Source of the DNA: CBDCUI01 sp965223115
GTDB lineage: Bacteria > Pseudomonadota > Gammaproteobacteria > UBA4575
Direction of reading: 5' to 3'
DNA length: 64,000 bases
Assembly (NCBI GenBank): GCA_965223115.1
Contig: OZ244982.1
Span: 2,603,809-2,667,808 of the forward strand
This document shows, piece by piece, positions 51,276 to 61,275 of this stretch. A program made the position numbers and the translations under genes. The stretch's first letter is position 1; each line of letters starts with the position of its first letter. Under the pieces are notes generated by a model. That model ran no database searches. It was given only the letters and a program-made list of their open reading frames with translations, and was not told where the DNA came from.

Positions 51276-52586
51276 ATGGCCTTATCTAAATCAATTTCTC
51301 GAAAAATCCAGGACAATAATTCGAGTAAATCTACATTAACAATATTAGCACTACTCTCAATATTGATAATGGCAGTGATGGCAATTTTAGCCTTTGACTT
51401 AGGTAAATATTTTGGTGTGAGTTTAGCTAATACTTCTTTATCAGCAGCAGTATTTGGGGTTGGATTAGCTTGTTTAGCATTATTTCTTTTTCTGGCTAAT
51501 AAGTGGGGTGGAAAAGTAAAGCAACAACTTGCAGCCGTAGATGAACAAAATAGAAGAAACCAACAAGCAATTTTATTGTTGTTAGATGAAATGACAAACC
51601 TTGCTGAAGGTGATTTAACTGTACATACCACTGTTACAGAAGACATTACCGGAGCAATAGCAGATTCTGTAAACTATTCGATTGATGCATTACGTAACCT
51701 TGTCAACACAATTAATAATACTTCGAAGCAAGTTGCATCTGCAGCTGAAGTTACGCAAGGTTCTACAGATAATTTAACTAAATCTAGTCAAACTCAAGCA
51801 CGCGAAATTGCTAATGTAACATCAGCAATTTCTGAAATGGCTAAATCAATTGAACAAGTAGCCGAACACGCAAATAGTTCAGGAAAGGTTGCACAACAAT
51901 CTGTAACAATTGCACACAAAGGAGCTCAGGCAGTGAGTCGTACCATTGATGGCATGGATACGATTCGTGAACAAATACAAGAAACTTCAAAACGTATTAA
52001 AAGACTTGGTGAGAGCTCTCAAGAAATTGGAGATATTGTTGGTTTAATTGATGAGATTGCAGATCAGACAAATATCCTAGCGTTAAATGCAGCGATACAA
52101 GCGTCAACAGCAGGTGAAGCTGGTAGAGGCTTTGCAGTGGTGGCCGATGAGGTGCAAAGACTTGCTGAGCGGGCAGGTACAGCAACAAAACAGATAGAGG
52201 CTTTGGTTAAAACTATTCAAAGTGACACTAATGAAGCAGTAATCTCTATGGAACAAAGTACATCTAACGTAGTAAGTGGTGCAAAGCTTGCAGTGAATGC
52301 AGGTGAAGCTTTAACTGAAATTGAGTCCGTGTCCGATAATCTTGCAGCACATATTCAAAATATTACAGATGCAACAGAGAAGCAAACTATTGCTGCAAAC
52401 AACGTGACACAAACTATGAATGTAATTCAGGAGATAACTATGCAAACTTCTGAAGGAGCAAGTAATACAGCAAGCTGGGTAAGTAAGCTTACAACTTTGG
52501 CGCGAGAACTAAAGCGTTCAGTAGCAGGTTTCAAATTACCGAAATCTGCAGATGAAGAAGTGATAGAACAAAAATTGGCTTCTTAG
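51276..52586 (+). CDS. pilJ: PilJ-like methyl-accepting protein without periplasmic domain
   Basis: A 436-residue receptor. Two membrane helices (about 21-40 and 55-75) are separated by only about 14 residues, so there is no periplasmic sensory domain, unlike the 682-residue PilJ of P. aeruginosa. A cytoplasmic HAMP-like linker is followed by a long coiled coil and the kinase-control tip IDEIADQTNILALNAAIQAS (259-278) with GEAGRGFAVVADEVQRLAER. Position between pilI and chpA supports the name. No clear Shine-Dalgarno for ATG 51276. Confidence 0.88.
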   Translation: MALSKSISRKIQDNNSSKSTLTILALLSILIMAVMAILAFDLGKYFGVSLANTSLSAAVFGVGLACLALFLFLANKWGGKVKQQLAAVDEQNRRNQQAILLLLDEMTNLAEGDLTVHTTVTEDITGAIADSVNYSIDALRNLVNTINNTSKQVASAAEVTQGSTDNLTKSSQTQAREIANVTSAISEMAKSIEQVAEHANSSGKVAQQSVTIAHKGAQAVSRTIDGMDTIREQIQETSKRIKRLGESSQEIGDIVGLIDEIADQTNILALNAAIQASTAGEAGRGFAVVADEVQRLAERAGTATKQIEALVKTIQSDTNEAVISMEQSTSNVVSGAKLAVNAGEALTEIESVSDNLAAHIQNITDATEKQTIAANNVTQTMNVIQEITMQTSEGASNTASWVSKLTTLARELKRSVAGFKLPKSADEEVIEQKLAS

Positions 52587-52623
52587 ATATTAAAATCTAT
52601 ACATAATTTATATTAATTGATAA

Positions 52624-55600
52624 ATGAAAATGCGAAATAGTGCTTTAGAAAAGGCTGCGGTAAAAAAGGTTAAATCTGAAGTCGATATTTTAATCGATAA
52701 TGTTCGTAGTCAATTGCAGCTCTATGTGGAGGATGAAAAGGACGTTGAATCCTTGCAGGAAGTTACTAATTCTCTAACACTCATTGAGCGTACGTTGCAA
52801 CTCGTACAAATTAACGGCGCATCAGTTTTGGCTCGCGAAATGGCCGAAGTGGTAAATGGCTTGCTGAATGATTCTATTGCACAGAAAGAAAAAGCCCAGG
52901 AGGCTTTGTCACGTGGAATTTTGCAAATGTCAGACTACCTTGGGTATGTACAAGCAGGCCACAAAGATGTGCCAATTGTACTGCTTCCATTGTTGAATGA
53001 CTTAAGAGGAGTTAGAGAAGCGCCTTTGTTGTCTGAGAATATTCTTTTTTTTCCTAACTTAGATGATATAGATGTTCCTAATGTTCATGTTGAATTTGGT
53101 ATATCTGCTCAAGAGTATGCAAAGAAAATCAGATATGGATATCAATCTGGTTTAGTTGGAATACTGCAAAATAAAGAGATTGAAATAGCTGCTACGAAAA
53201 TTTGTAAAGTAGCGATACGGATGCATCAGTGTTCAAAAGAACCAGGGTCACAGAGACTTTGGTGGATAACAAGTGCAGTTGCGCAAGCTTTGGCAATTAA
53301 TGCTTTGTCTACAAGCGCTGGTCTTGCATCTTTATTAGGGCAAGTAGATAGGCAAATGAAAAAATTTGCAGAACAAGATGAATTTGAGTTTGCAAAAAAT
53401 ATTTCGTTAAGTCTGGTTAAAAATTTACTTTATTATGTAGGAATAGCTGAGGATCGTGGCAAGATTGTGACTAACGTTAAATCTACATATGGTTTAAACG
53501 AATTAATTCCAAATAAATTGGATATAGATCAAATGTGCGAAGGTATATCCGGCCTTAATGTAGATGTAATGCAGGCTGTTTCAAAGGCCTTACATGAAGA
53601 TATCGCAAATGTGAAAGATGCAATCGAGCTTTATGTGCATAATGAAAATCGTTCATCTGAAAGTGTAAGTAAAGTTGGACAAGATTTACATAAAATTGCT
53701 GATACATTAAGTATGATTGGTTTAGATGAGCCTAGAGAAGAAGTCATTCGCGGAGCTGTAAATTTGCAGGGATTGTCTGCTGATGAGTTAGAACATGCAG
53801 ATGAGAATTTTGTAAAAATAGCAGAAACTCTAATAAATGCAGAAAATATTGTAGATAACTTCATTAACTATCGACTTTTAAACAAACCTATTATTCGATC
53901 TGTCAATCAATCTGGTGAAAATGAGATTGAATCAGAAGTAGAAGTCGAAAATAATCATTTAAGAAAAATACAAATACAAACTGTTTCTGAAATATTAGCT
54001 GAACTAGAAGAAGCTAAGAATGCTGTTTCACATGTTCTCTCTTCTCCTGAAGATAAATCAAAACACCAAGAAGTCTTAAGTCGTTTTCACACAATAATAG
54101 GTGCCTTATCTGTACTGAATTTTAATGATGTAAATGTAATTTTAGAAAACATTCAAACTTATCTAACAAATGATAATGCAGCAGAAGAGTTAAGCGGTCA
54201 GCCTGCTAAGCTCGATGCATTTGCAGACTCTGTTACAAGTATTGAGTGTTACTTAGAGGCAGTTATTGCCGATGATGAAGATCCCGGTGATATTTTACGT
54301 TATGGTGCAGAGAGCCTTTCAAGGTTAATGGGTACAGAATTAGTGCATGCTGACCAAGTTAGTGCTATAGAAACCATTGAAGTTGACGATTTCATTGAGC
54401 AGGATAATGAGCTACTTGAGCTTGAAGATACTAGTAATGTAGGAAAAAAAAACACTGAAATTAGCTCAAATTCGGAATTAGAAGACTTAAGTGCTACATC
54501 TTTAGATCTTTCAATTGATCCTGAGTTGTTTAAAGAGATCTCACTGGAACAGCCTCCATCAAATAGTCAATCAAAAACAGATGTAATTGTGGAGTCAGAA
54601 GAGGCCACAGAGCTAGAAACAGTTTCTGATCCAAGTAAATTTACAACGAAGTCACATATAGATTCACAATTGCTTGAGTCCAATAATGTGAAATTGGATA
54701 TTCTTGAAAGTGACTCTGAAAATAAAGATAAAACTAGTGATGCAAGTGATACAGATGAATTGGAAGGCGTGGTTGATGCGTTACTAGAGACCAGTAATTC
54801 TGAAAGCAATAGTGATAGTAACCAAGAGTTAGTCACTAATGAAAAAGACTTGAATGTGACTGGTGAAGGCTTATCTACTGATTTACCTTCATTGCTGAAT
54901 GATGATAATCATGTTTGTCAAGCAGATGAAGCTGAGGAGAGAGATTTACTGCTTCCTAAGATACAAGAATCAGAATTTGAAATCGATCATGAGGTGCAGC
55001 AGGAATCTTATGCAGATATTGAGAATTTAGAAATTAGTGAGTCAGTTGAATTATCATCAGCAGAATTGCCATCTTTAACTGATCATGAGAATAAAGACAA
55101 TCAATTTGAAGAACATAATGCGCTTGATTTGCCACAAGCTTCAAAAGCTAGAGACGGGAATTCTGAATACACAATAAATTTACAAGAAGATGGTCTAGAT
55201 AAACAGCTTCATGCTTTGCAACAAGATGCTGATGAAGAAGTTGTGTTGATTTTTATTGAAGAGGCAGAGGAAGAGATTGAAAAAATATTTAAAAACCTTG
55301 AGCCTTGGAAATCCGATATACACAATGAAGAAGCATTAGTTACTATTCGGCGTTCATTTCATACTTTAAAAGGAAGCGGTCGTTTGGTTGGTGCAGAAAT
55401 CATTGCTGAATTTTCATGGCAATTTGAAAAAATTCTAAATAAAGTTATTGAGAGCACATTTGAGATTTGCGAAAGTCTTTTTGAAATATTGGATAAGTCA
55501 GCCATAGGCCTCCAACAATTGCTTACACAGTTAAAGTCAGGACAGAATCCAGAGATTGATATACAGGCATTGATTTATGAAGCGCAAAATTATCCTGTAA

Positions 55601-58600
55601 ATACAGATAATAATGATGAAAACTTAGAAAAAAATACAACAAAAACCAGCGATTTAGATATTGAAACTCAAGACGAGGAGATAGCAGAAGAAATAAAGTC
55701 TGAAGATGTCTTGCAGAATGAATCACTATGCGTTGATGCTGTAGAAAATGATAACCTGGAGTCTAAAAAAGAATTTAATACTGAATTACGTGAAATTTTT
55801 ATACAAGAAGCATTTCAGCATATAGAAACATTAGAAGAATCTTTAAATGCAGGCTATGATAAAAGAAAGCTTAAGGTAAATGAGAACATACTGCATGCAT
55901 TACACACATTGTATGGTTCTTCACGTATTGCCGATGTTCCCGCAATCGCTAATATCTGTGGTTTGCTGGAAAATTATTGCCAAGCGTGTAGTAAACAAAA
56001 TCAAGAAATTATCGGTCATAATTTTAATGTATTAGCTGAAAGTGTTCAGTATTTTAAGCACTTAATTACTGATCATTCTGAAGACTTGCAAAAAATTTAT
56101 ATTGATGAAGAGCTTCAAAATAAAGTTAATGACTTAAAATATGTAGAAGTCCCAGTATTGGAAGATTTTGTTGGCGTTTCAGAAAGTAATGAATCAAATG
56201 ACTTTATAAAAACACAATCGGTAACTGCTGAAAATGTAAATATTGTTGATGAAGTTTCTGTTGAGAATGCAGATCTTTATGGAGATAAAGATGCAGATCT
56301 AGTTGATATATTCTTTGAGGAAGCTGGAGATATACTAGCTACTTGTAATGATTGTTTGAGCAAATGGCGTAATAAAAGTGATGATACGGACTCTGTGTCT
56401 GAGTTACGTCGGCAGCTCCATACACTAAAAGGTAGCGCTCGAATGGCAGCCTATTCGAATATAGGTGATTTTAGTCATGCTGTTGAATCTTTGGTTATTT
56501 CAATTGCAGAAGGAAACTTGGAAACAACTGATGCTTCATTAAATTTACTACAACGTTGTCTTGATGCGCTCTATGAAATGATCGATGAGGCAATATCTCA
56601 ACGGCCTGTTTATCCCGCTACTGACCTAATTGATGAACTAAATAATTTTCGTGGCGGACAAGCACCACTTGTTGATACAGATGCAATTAGTGATCAAGCG
56701 TTTGCTGCACCTGTAAGTAGAAATAGTGTAGATAAATCAGCAATGATCAGCCCGTCTTCTTCTAAGACTAAGGTTTCAATACTTAAGCCAATAGTAAGTA
56801 AAGAAAAGCAAAAGAACATTCAACCTGTTGTTACACCTCAACAGGCTGTTCGGTTACAAGCAGAGACGCTTGATGATTTAGTCAATAACGCCAGTGAAGT
56901 TAATATATTTCAAGCAAGATTAGAACAAGTAGGTAGTAAATATATTGCAAATATTAATGAACTTGAACAGGTGGTTGATAGATTGCGTGAGCAACTGCGC
57001 AATTTGGAAATAGAGACAGAAACACAAATTTTGTCTAGGCACGCACATGAGATACCAAATGTGGAGGACTTTGATCCATTGGAATTAGATCGATATTCCA
57101 ATATCCAACAGCTATCTCGCTCATTAGCTGAAAGCGTTAATGACTTATTAAGTATTAAAGATATTCTTTATGATCAAGTGCGTGATTCAGAAATGTTATT
57201 GCTGCAGCAGCGTCGTATCAGCAGTGATTTGCAAGAAGGGTTGATGCATACTCGTACGCTTCAATTTAATCAGCTTATACCTCGTATGCAGCGTATTGTT
57301 AGACAAACTGCAAGTGAATTAGATAAAGATGTTGATTTAAAAGTGAAAGGTGCTGACACTGAGGTAGATAGTTCAATATTAAATCGAATTGTTGCTCCTA
57401 TTGAGCATTTAATTCGTAATGCGATATCGCATGGAATAGAAGAAAAAGATGAACGTAAAAAGACAGATAAGCCACCAACTGGCGTGATATCTATCGATGT
57501 AAGTCGTGAAGGCACAGAAATAATTATTGAGATAACAGATGATGGTCAAGGTATAGATACCAATAAAGTTAAAAGCAAAGCGCAAGAATTAGGTTTGATT
57601 GAGAAAACTGATATTTCTGAGCAAGAAGCTCTAAATTTAATTATGACACCTGGGTTCAGTACTGCGAATGAGGTGACACAAGTTTCAGGACGTGGTGTTG
57701 GTATGGATGTAGTTGCTAATGAATTGAAGCAGCTGGGTGGTTTTTTGCAAATAAGTTCAGTGTTAGGCGAAGGTGCAAATTTTACTATTCGTATTCCTTT
57801 TACCTTAGCTATAGCACAAGCACTGTTAATTAAAAGCGGAGAAGAAACGTATGCAGTGCCTTTGGCTAGTGTTGAAGGAGTAGTTCGATTATCAGCATAT
57901 GAGCTTAAGCAAAAATATGAAAAAAATAATGCGACATACCAATATGCAGAAAAAGATTACCGTCTATGTCATTTAGGGGCATTGCTTGGTATAAGCCAGC
58001 CTCAATTAGATGGTGCAGACAATATGCTACCAGTACTGTTAGTTCGCTCTGGTGATTCTCGGTTGGCAATTCAGATTGAAGCAACTTTGGGCAACCGTGA
58101 AGTTGTTGTGAAACCTTTAGCATCTCAGTTGAGCCGTTTACCTGCTGTTTCAGGCGCAACTATTTTAGGCGATGGTAGTGTTGTATTAATTCTGGATATA
58201 CAAGGTTTGATTCGTCTCGATTCAGTCAAACAATTAAGTAATGAAGTTATCTCTGAAAAAGAACCATCAAAAAATATCAATCCAACCGTATTAGTTGTGG
58301 ATGACTCCATCACTATTCGTAAAGTAACCACTCGATTTCTTGAGAGAAATAACTATAAAGTCGTTACTGCAAAAGATGGTGTGGATGCAGTACAAGCCTT
58401 GCAAGATTTTACACCAGATATGATTTTATTGGATATCGAAATGCCGCGTATGGATGGCTATGAGTTAGCTACACATGTTAGGAATAATGAACGCTTAAAA
58501 GATATACCAATCATCATGATTACTTCACGTACAGGTGAGAAACACCGTCGGCGTGCATTAGATATTGGTGTGCAAGAATATTTAGGTAAGCCTTATAACG

Positions 58601-58641
58601 AAAGTGAGTTACTGCGTAATATTGAAACTGTTTTACATTAA
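52624..58641 (+). CDS. chpA: Hybrid chemotaxis kinase ChpA
   Basis: A 2005-residue CheA-type kinase for pilus control. The N-terminal 800 residues hold degenerate FimL/Hpt-like helical regions and a very acidic linker. Three Hpt domains follow: His913 (FHTLKGSG), His1094 (LHTLYGSS, Lys to Tyr) and His1266 (LHTLKGSARMA). Then a dimerisation helix (VRLQAETLDDLVNNASEVN), the HATPase domain (LIRNAISHGIE, Asn1599; VSGRGVGMDVVANELKQLGG), a CheW domain, and a C-terminal receiver with Asp1937 (ILLDIEMPRMDG). P. aeruginosa ChpA has more phosphotransfer sites (six Hpt plus Ser/Thr variants). chpC follows 13 bp later. Confidence 0.95.
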   Translation: MKMRNSALEKAAVKKVKSEVDILIDNVRSQLQLYVEDEKDVESLQEVTNSLTLIERTLQLVQINGASVLAREMAEVVNGLLNDSIAQKEKAQEALSRGILQMSDYLGYVQAGHKDVPIVLLPLLNDLRGVREAPLLSENILFFPNLDDIDVPNVHVEFGISAQEYAKKIRYGYQSGLVGILQNKEIEIAATKICKVAIRMHQCSKEPGSQRLWWITSAVAQALAINALSTSAGLASLLGQVDRQMKKFAEQDEFEFAKNISLSLVKNLLYYVGIAEDRGKIVTNVKSTYGLNELIPNKLDIDQMCEGISGLNVDVMQAVSKALHEDIANVKDAIELYVHNENRSSESVSKVGQDLHKIADTLSMIGLDEPREEVIRGAVNLQGLSADELEHADENFVKIAETLINAENIVDNFINYRLLNKPIIRSVNQSGENEIESEVEVENNHLRKIQIQTVSEILAELEEAKNAVSHVLSSPEDKSKHQEVLSRFHTIIGALSVLNFNDVNVILENIQTYLTNDNAAEELSGQPAKLDAFADSVTSIECYLEAVIADDEDPGDILRYGAESLSRLMGTELVHADQVSAIETIEVDDFIEQDNELLELEDTSNVGKKNTEISSNSELEDLSATSLDLSIDPELFKEISLEQPPSNSQSKTDVIVESEEATELETVSDPSKFTTKSHIDSQLLESNNVKLDILESDSENKDKTSDASDTDELEGVVDALLETSNSESNSDSNQELVTNEKDLNVTGEGLSTDLPSLLNDDNHVCQADEAEERDLLLPKIQESEFEIDHEVQQESYADIENLEISESVELSSAELPSLTDHENKDNQFEEHNALDLPQASKARDGNSEYTINLQEDGLDKQLHALQQDADEEVVLIFIEEAEEEIEKIFKNLEPWKSDIHNEEALVTIRRSFHTLKGSGRLVGAEIIAEFSWQFEKILNKVIESTFEICESLFEILDKSAIGLQQLLTQLKSGQNPEIDIQALIYEAQNYPVNTDNNDENLEKNTTKTSDLDIETQDEEIAEEIKSEDVLQNESLCVDAVENDNLESKKEFNTELREIFIQEAFQHIETLEESLNAGYDKRKLKVNENILHALHTLYGSSRIADVPAIANICGLLENYCQACSKQNQEIIGHNFNVLAESVQYFKHLITDHSEDLQKIYIDEELQNKVNDLKYVEVPVLEDFVGVSESNESNDFIKTQSVTAENVNIVDEVSVENADLYGDKDADLVDIFFEEAGDILATCNDCLSKWRNKSDDTDSVSELRRQLHTLKGSARMAAYSNIGDFSHAVESLVISIAEGNLETTDASLNLLQRCLDALYEMIDEAISQRPVYPATDLIDELNNFRGGQAPLVDTDAISDQAFAAPVSRNSVDKSAMISPSSSKTKVSILKPIVSKEKQKNIQPVVTPQQAVRLQAETLDDLVNNASEVNIFQARLEQVGSKYIANINELEQVVDRLREQLRNLEIETETQILSRHAHEIPNVEDFDPLELDRYSNIQQLSRSLAESVNDLLSIKDILYDQVRDSEMLLLQQRRISSDLQEGLMHTRTLQFNQLIPRMQRIVRQTASELDKDVDLKVKGADTEVDSSILNRIVAPIEHLIRNAISHGIEEKDERKKTDKPPTGVISIDVSREGTEIIIEITDDGQGIDTNKVKSKAQELGLIEKTDISEQEALNLIMTPGFSTANEVTQVSGRGVGMDVVANELKQLGGFLQISSVLGEGANFTIRIPFTLAIAQALLIKSGEETYAVPLASVEGVVRLSAYELKQKYEKNNATYQYAEKDYRLCHLGALLGISQPQLDGADNMLPVLLVRSGDSRLAIQIEATLGNREVVVKPLASQLSRLPAVSGATILGDGSVVLILDIQGLIRLDSVKQLSNEVISEKEPSKNINPTVLVVDDSITIRKVTTRFLERNNYKVVTAKDGVDAVQALQDFTPDMILLDIEMPRMDGYELATHVRNNERLKDIPIIMITSRTGEKHRRRALDIGVQEYLGKPYNESELLRNIETVLH

Positions 58642-58654
58642 TAAATGAAATAAT

Positions 58655-59131
58655 ATGTCTTTAGCTGAAACCACAACTTACCCAACACTTAGCTGTATGT
58701 TAATCCCGTTAAGTGGTTATGATATTTTGATGCCTAAATCAGTGGTTAAAGAGGTTGTTTACAAACCAAACATTCAATTTTTTGGTGATGATAATGACTG
58801 GTTGATTGGTGATATAGATTGGAATGACTATATATTGCCACTAATTTCCTTTGAGTTGCTTTGTAATCAATCTCGAGTTAATAAGTTATCTCATACACGT
58901 GCTGTAGTGTGTCATTCTATGGATAATACTGATGCCTTTCCATTCTATGCGCTTGAGGCACAATCTATTCCACGACCATTGATATTAGATAGCCGTGCAT
59001 TACAAAAACATGATGGTGCTATGAGTAAGCACTCTGAAGCCATTTCTTATCACGTAAAAATTGGAAGTAAAGAATTAGTTATCCCCAATTTTGCAAAACT
59101 AGAATCAATGTTAGCTACACGAGCAAATTAA
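58655..59131 (+). CDS. chpC: ChpC-like chemotaxis adaptor (CheW domain)
   Basis: A 158-residue CheW-like protein (MLIPLSGYDILMPKSVVKEV, WLIGDIDWNDYILPLISFEL). P. aeruginosa ChpC (168 residues) is a second adaptor downstream of chpA. ChpB, which lies between chpA and chpC there, is missing. Convergent with rsmE, 10 bp between stops. Confidence 0.85.
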   Translation: MSLAETTTYPTLSCMLIPLSGYDILMPKSVVKEVVYKPNIQFFGDDNDWLIGDIDWNDYILPLISFELLCNQSRVNKLSHTRAVVCHSMDNTDAFPFYALEAQSIPRPLILDSRALQKHDGAMSKHSEAISYHVKIGSKELVIPNFAKLESMLATRAN

Positions 59132-59141
59132 CTCATCTAAA

Positions 59142-59885
59142 CTATACAGTAGCCAATAGATCTCCCCAAAGTAATTGGGAACTTATAACTGCAGTTACAG
59201 CTGCCGTTTCAGTACGTAGTATACGGGGTCCAATGGTAACTGCTTGGTAGCCTTTAGTAGTTGCTTCATTGATTTCAGGTCTTGTGAGACCACCTTCTGG
59301 CCCAACAAATAGATTAACTGAATTAATTTTATCTTTGCTAAAATAAGAAAGTGATTTCTTTGACATTGGTTCAAATACAAACCCATGTTCATTATTCCCT
59401 AAAGGCATCAAGCCAGTTAGCTCAGAAATATTGTGTAAAATGGGTAAAGTGGCACGCCCACACTGTTCACATGCATTTATTATTATTTTATTCCAATGTT
59501 GTAACTTATTAGATTTTGATTTTTCAGATAATTTGAAAACCGTTCGCTCTGTAACTAATGGATGAATGCTGGAAATGCCTGTTTCAACACTTTTTTGAAT
59601 TGCATAATCCATATGAGTACTTTTTGAGATCCCTAGGAAAAGTCTTATAGTTAATGCCGACTCCTTTACAGCAGGAATTCGTTTAATAATTTTTACATCA
59701 GCAGACTTTTTGTTGCAGGTAAGTAGTTCGCATGCATAGTCATAACCATCACCGTTAAAAAGGCTTAAAGATGTATTTTTATTTATACGAAGGACATTAA
59801 GTGCATAATGGCGACTGTCATCATCTAACTTGATTGTGTCATCTTCGGTTAGTTCTTGTGTTACATATAAACGTATAACTCGCAT
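59142..59885 (-). CDS. rsmE: 16S rRNA m3U1498 methyltransferase RsmE
   Basis: A 247-residue SPOUT methyltransferase: RLYVTQELTEDDTIKLDDDS, HYALNVLRINKN, QKSVETGISSIHPLVTERTV, NACEQCGRATLPILH and the knot LFVGPEGGLTRPEI with LGPRILRTETA-like GPRILRTETAAVTAV. It uses SAM and is last in the metK-ahcY-rsmE run, so SAM supply, SAH recycling and a user of SAM are encoded together. Confidence 0.95.
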   Translation of the reverse strand: MRVIRLYVTQELTEDDTIKLDDDSRHYALNVLRINKNTSLSLFNGDGYDYACELLTCNKKSADVKIIKRIPAVKESALTIRLFLGISKSTHMDYAIQKSVETGISSIHPLVTERTVFKLSEKSKSNKLQHWNKIIINACEQCGRATLPILHNISELTGLMPLGNNEHGFVFEPMSKKSLSYFSKDKINSVNLFVGPEGGLTRPEINEATTKGYQAVTIGPRILRTETAAVTAVISSQLLWGDLLATV

Positions 59886-59917
59886 ATGAATAAATGGCGA
59901 GTTTACAGAGCTTGCCC

Positions 59918-61231
59918 TTAGTAACGATAGTAATCTGGCTTATAAGGTCCGTTTACATCTACACCAATATATTCTGCTTGTTCTTCAGATAATCTGGTAA
60001 GTTTTACGCCAATTTTATCTAAATGAAGTCGAGCAACTTCTTCATCTAATGATTTTGGTAGCACATAAACTTTGGGTTCATATTTACCAGGATTAGACCA
60101 GAGTTCTATTTGTGCTAATACTTGGTTAGTGAATGAATTAGACATGACAAAACTTGGATGCCCTGTGGCACAACCCAAATTTACTAAACGACCTTCTGCA
60201 AGTAAGATAATACGTTTGCCGTCTGGGAAAATAATGTGATCTACTTGAGGCTTAATATTCTCCCACTGATATTGTTTTAAACTTGCCACATCTATTTCGT
60301 TATCAAAATGCCCGATATTGCATACAATAGCTTGATCTTTCATAGCTAACATGTGTTCATGGTTAATAACATTAAAGTTGCCAGTAGTCGTCACGAAGAT
60401 ATCGGCTGTAGTTACAACATCCTCTAATTGAACAACACCATAACCCTCCATTGCAGCCTGTAAAGCACAAATTGGATCTATTTCGGTAATCAGTACTGTA
60501 GCACCTAGCCCACGTAACGATTGCGCACTGCCTTTGCCAACATCACCATAGCCACAGACGACAGCAGTTTTTCCAGCTACCATCACATCAGTAGCACGTT
60601 TTAAACCATCTACTAGAGATTCACGACAACCATATAAATTATCAAATTTAGATTTTGTTACTGAGTCATTAACGTTAAATGCAGGTACTTTAAGCTCCCC
60701 TTTTTTCTCCATTTCAAGTAAGCGATGTACACCAGTCGTTGTTTCTTCAGAAAGGCCCTTAACGTTTTCTAATAGATCGGGATACTTCTCGTGCATGACT
60801 TTGGTTAAGTCACCACCATCATCAAGAATCATGTTGGGTTGCCAGCCGTTAGAGCCATTAATAGTTTGTTCTATACACCATTCATATTCTTCTTCTGTTT
60901 CTCCTTTCCAAGCAAATACTGGAATACCTTTAGCAGCAATACCTGCAGCTGCATGATCTTGAGTTGAGAAAATGTTGCAAGAAGACCAGCGAATTTCTGC
61001 CCCTAGTTCAACTAAAGTTTCTATCAAAACAGCAGTTTGAATGGTCATATGTAAACAGCCTGCAATTCGAGCTCCGGAGAGTGGTTTTTCTTTACCATAC
61101 TTTTCACGTAATGCCATCAAGCCTGGCATTTCGGTTTCAGCAATTGCTATTTCTTTGCGTCCCCAATCAGCTAAATTAATATCAGCTACTTTAAAATCAG
61201 GTTCAATTTTTTCTGCGGATTGAATGCTCAT
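59918..61231 (-). CDS. ahcY: S-adenosylhomocysteinase
   Basis: A 437-residue NAD-dependent enzyme that splits SAH into adenosine and homocysteine. Family segments are MTIQTAVLIETLVELGAEI, DDGGDLTKVMHEKYPDL, the Rossmann GYGDVGKGSAQSLRGLGA and C-terminal PYKPDYYRY. I chose ATG 61231 (MSIQSAEKIEPDF), with AAGGAG about 12 nt upstream, over the in-frame TTG 24 bp earlier. 44 bp after metK. No SAH riboswitch was recognised. Confidence 0.97.
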   Translation of the reverse strand: MSIQSAEKIEPDFKVADINLADWGRKEIAIAETEMPGLMALREKYGKEKPLSGARIAGCLHMTIQTAVLIETLVELGAEIRWSSCNIFSTQDHAAAGIAAKGIPVFAWKGETEEEYEWCIEQTINGSNGWQPNMILDDGGDLTKVMHEKYPDLLENVKGLSEETTTGVHRLLEMEKKGELKVPAFNVNDSVTKSKFDNLYGCRESLVDGLKRATDVMVAGKTAVVCGYGDVGKGSAQSLRGLGATVLITEIDPICALQAAMEGYGVVQLEDVVTTADIFVTTTGNFNVINHEHMLAMKDQAIVCNIGHFDNEIDVASLKQYQWENIKPQVDHIIFPDGKRIILLAEGRLVNLGCATGHPSFVMSNSFTNQVLAQIELWSNPGKYEPKVYVLPKSLDEEVARLHLDKIGVKLTRLSEEQAEYIGVDVNGPYKPDYYRY

Positions 61232-61275
61232 AATATCGCTTAGCTCCTTAAGCAATTATAATTTAGATTAATAAT

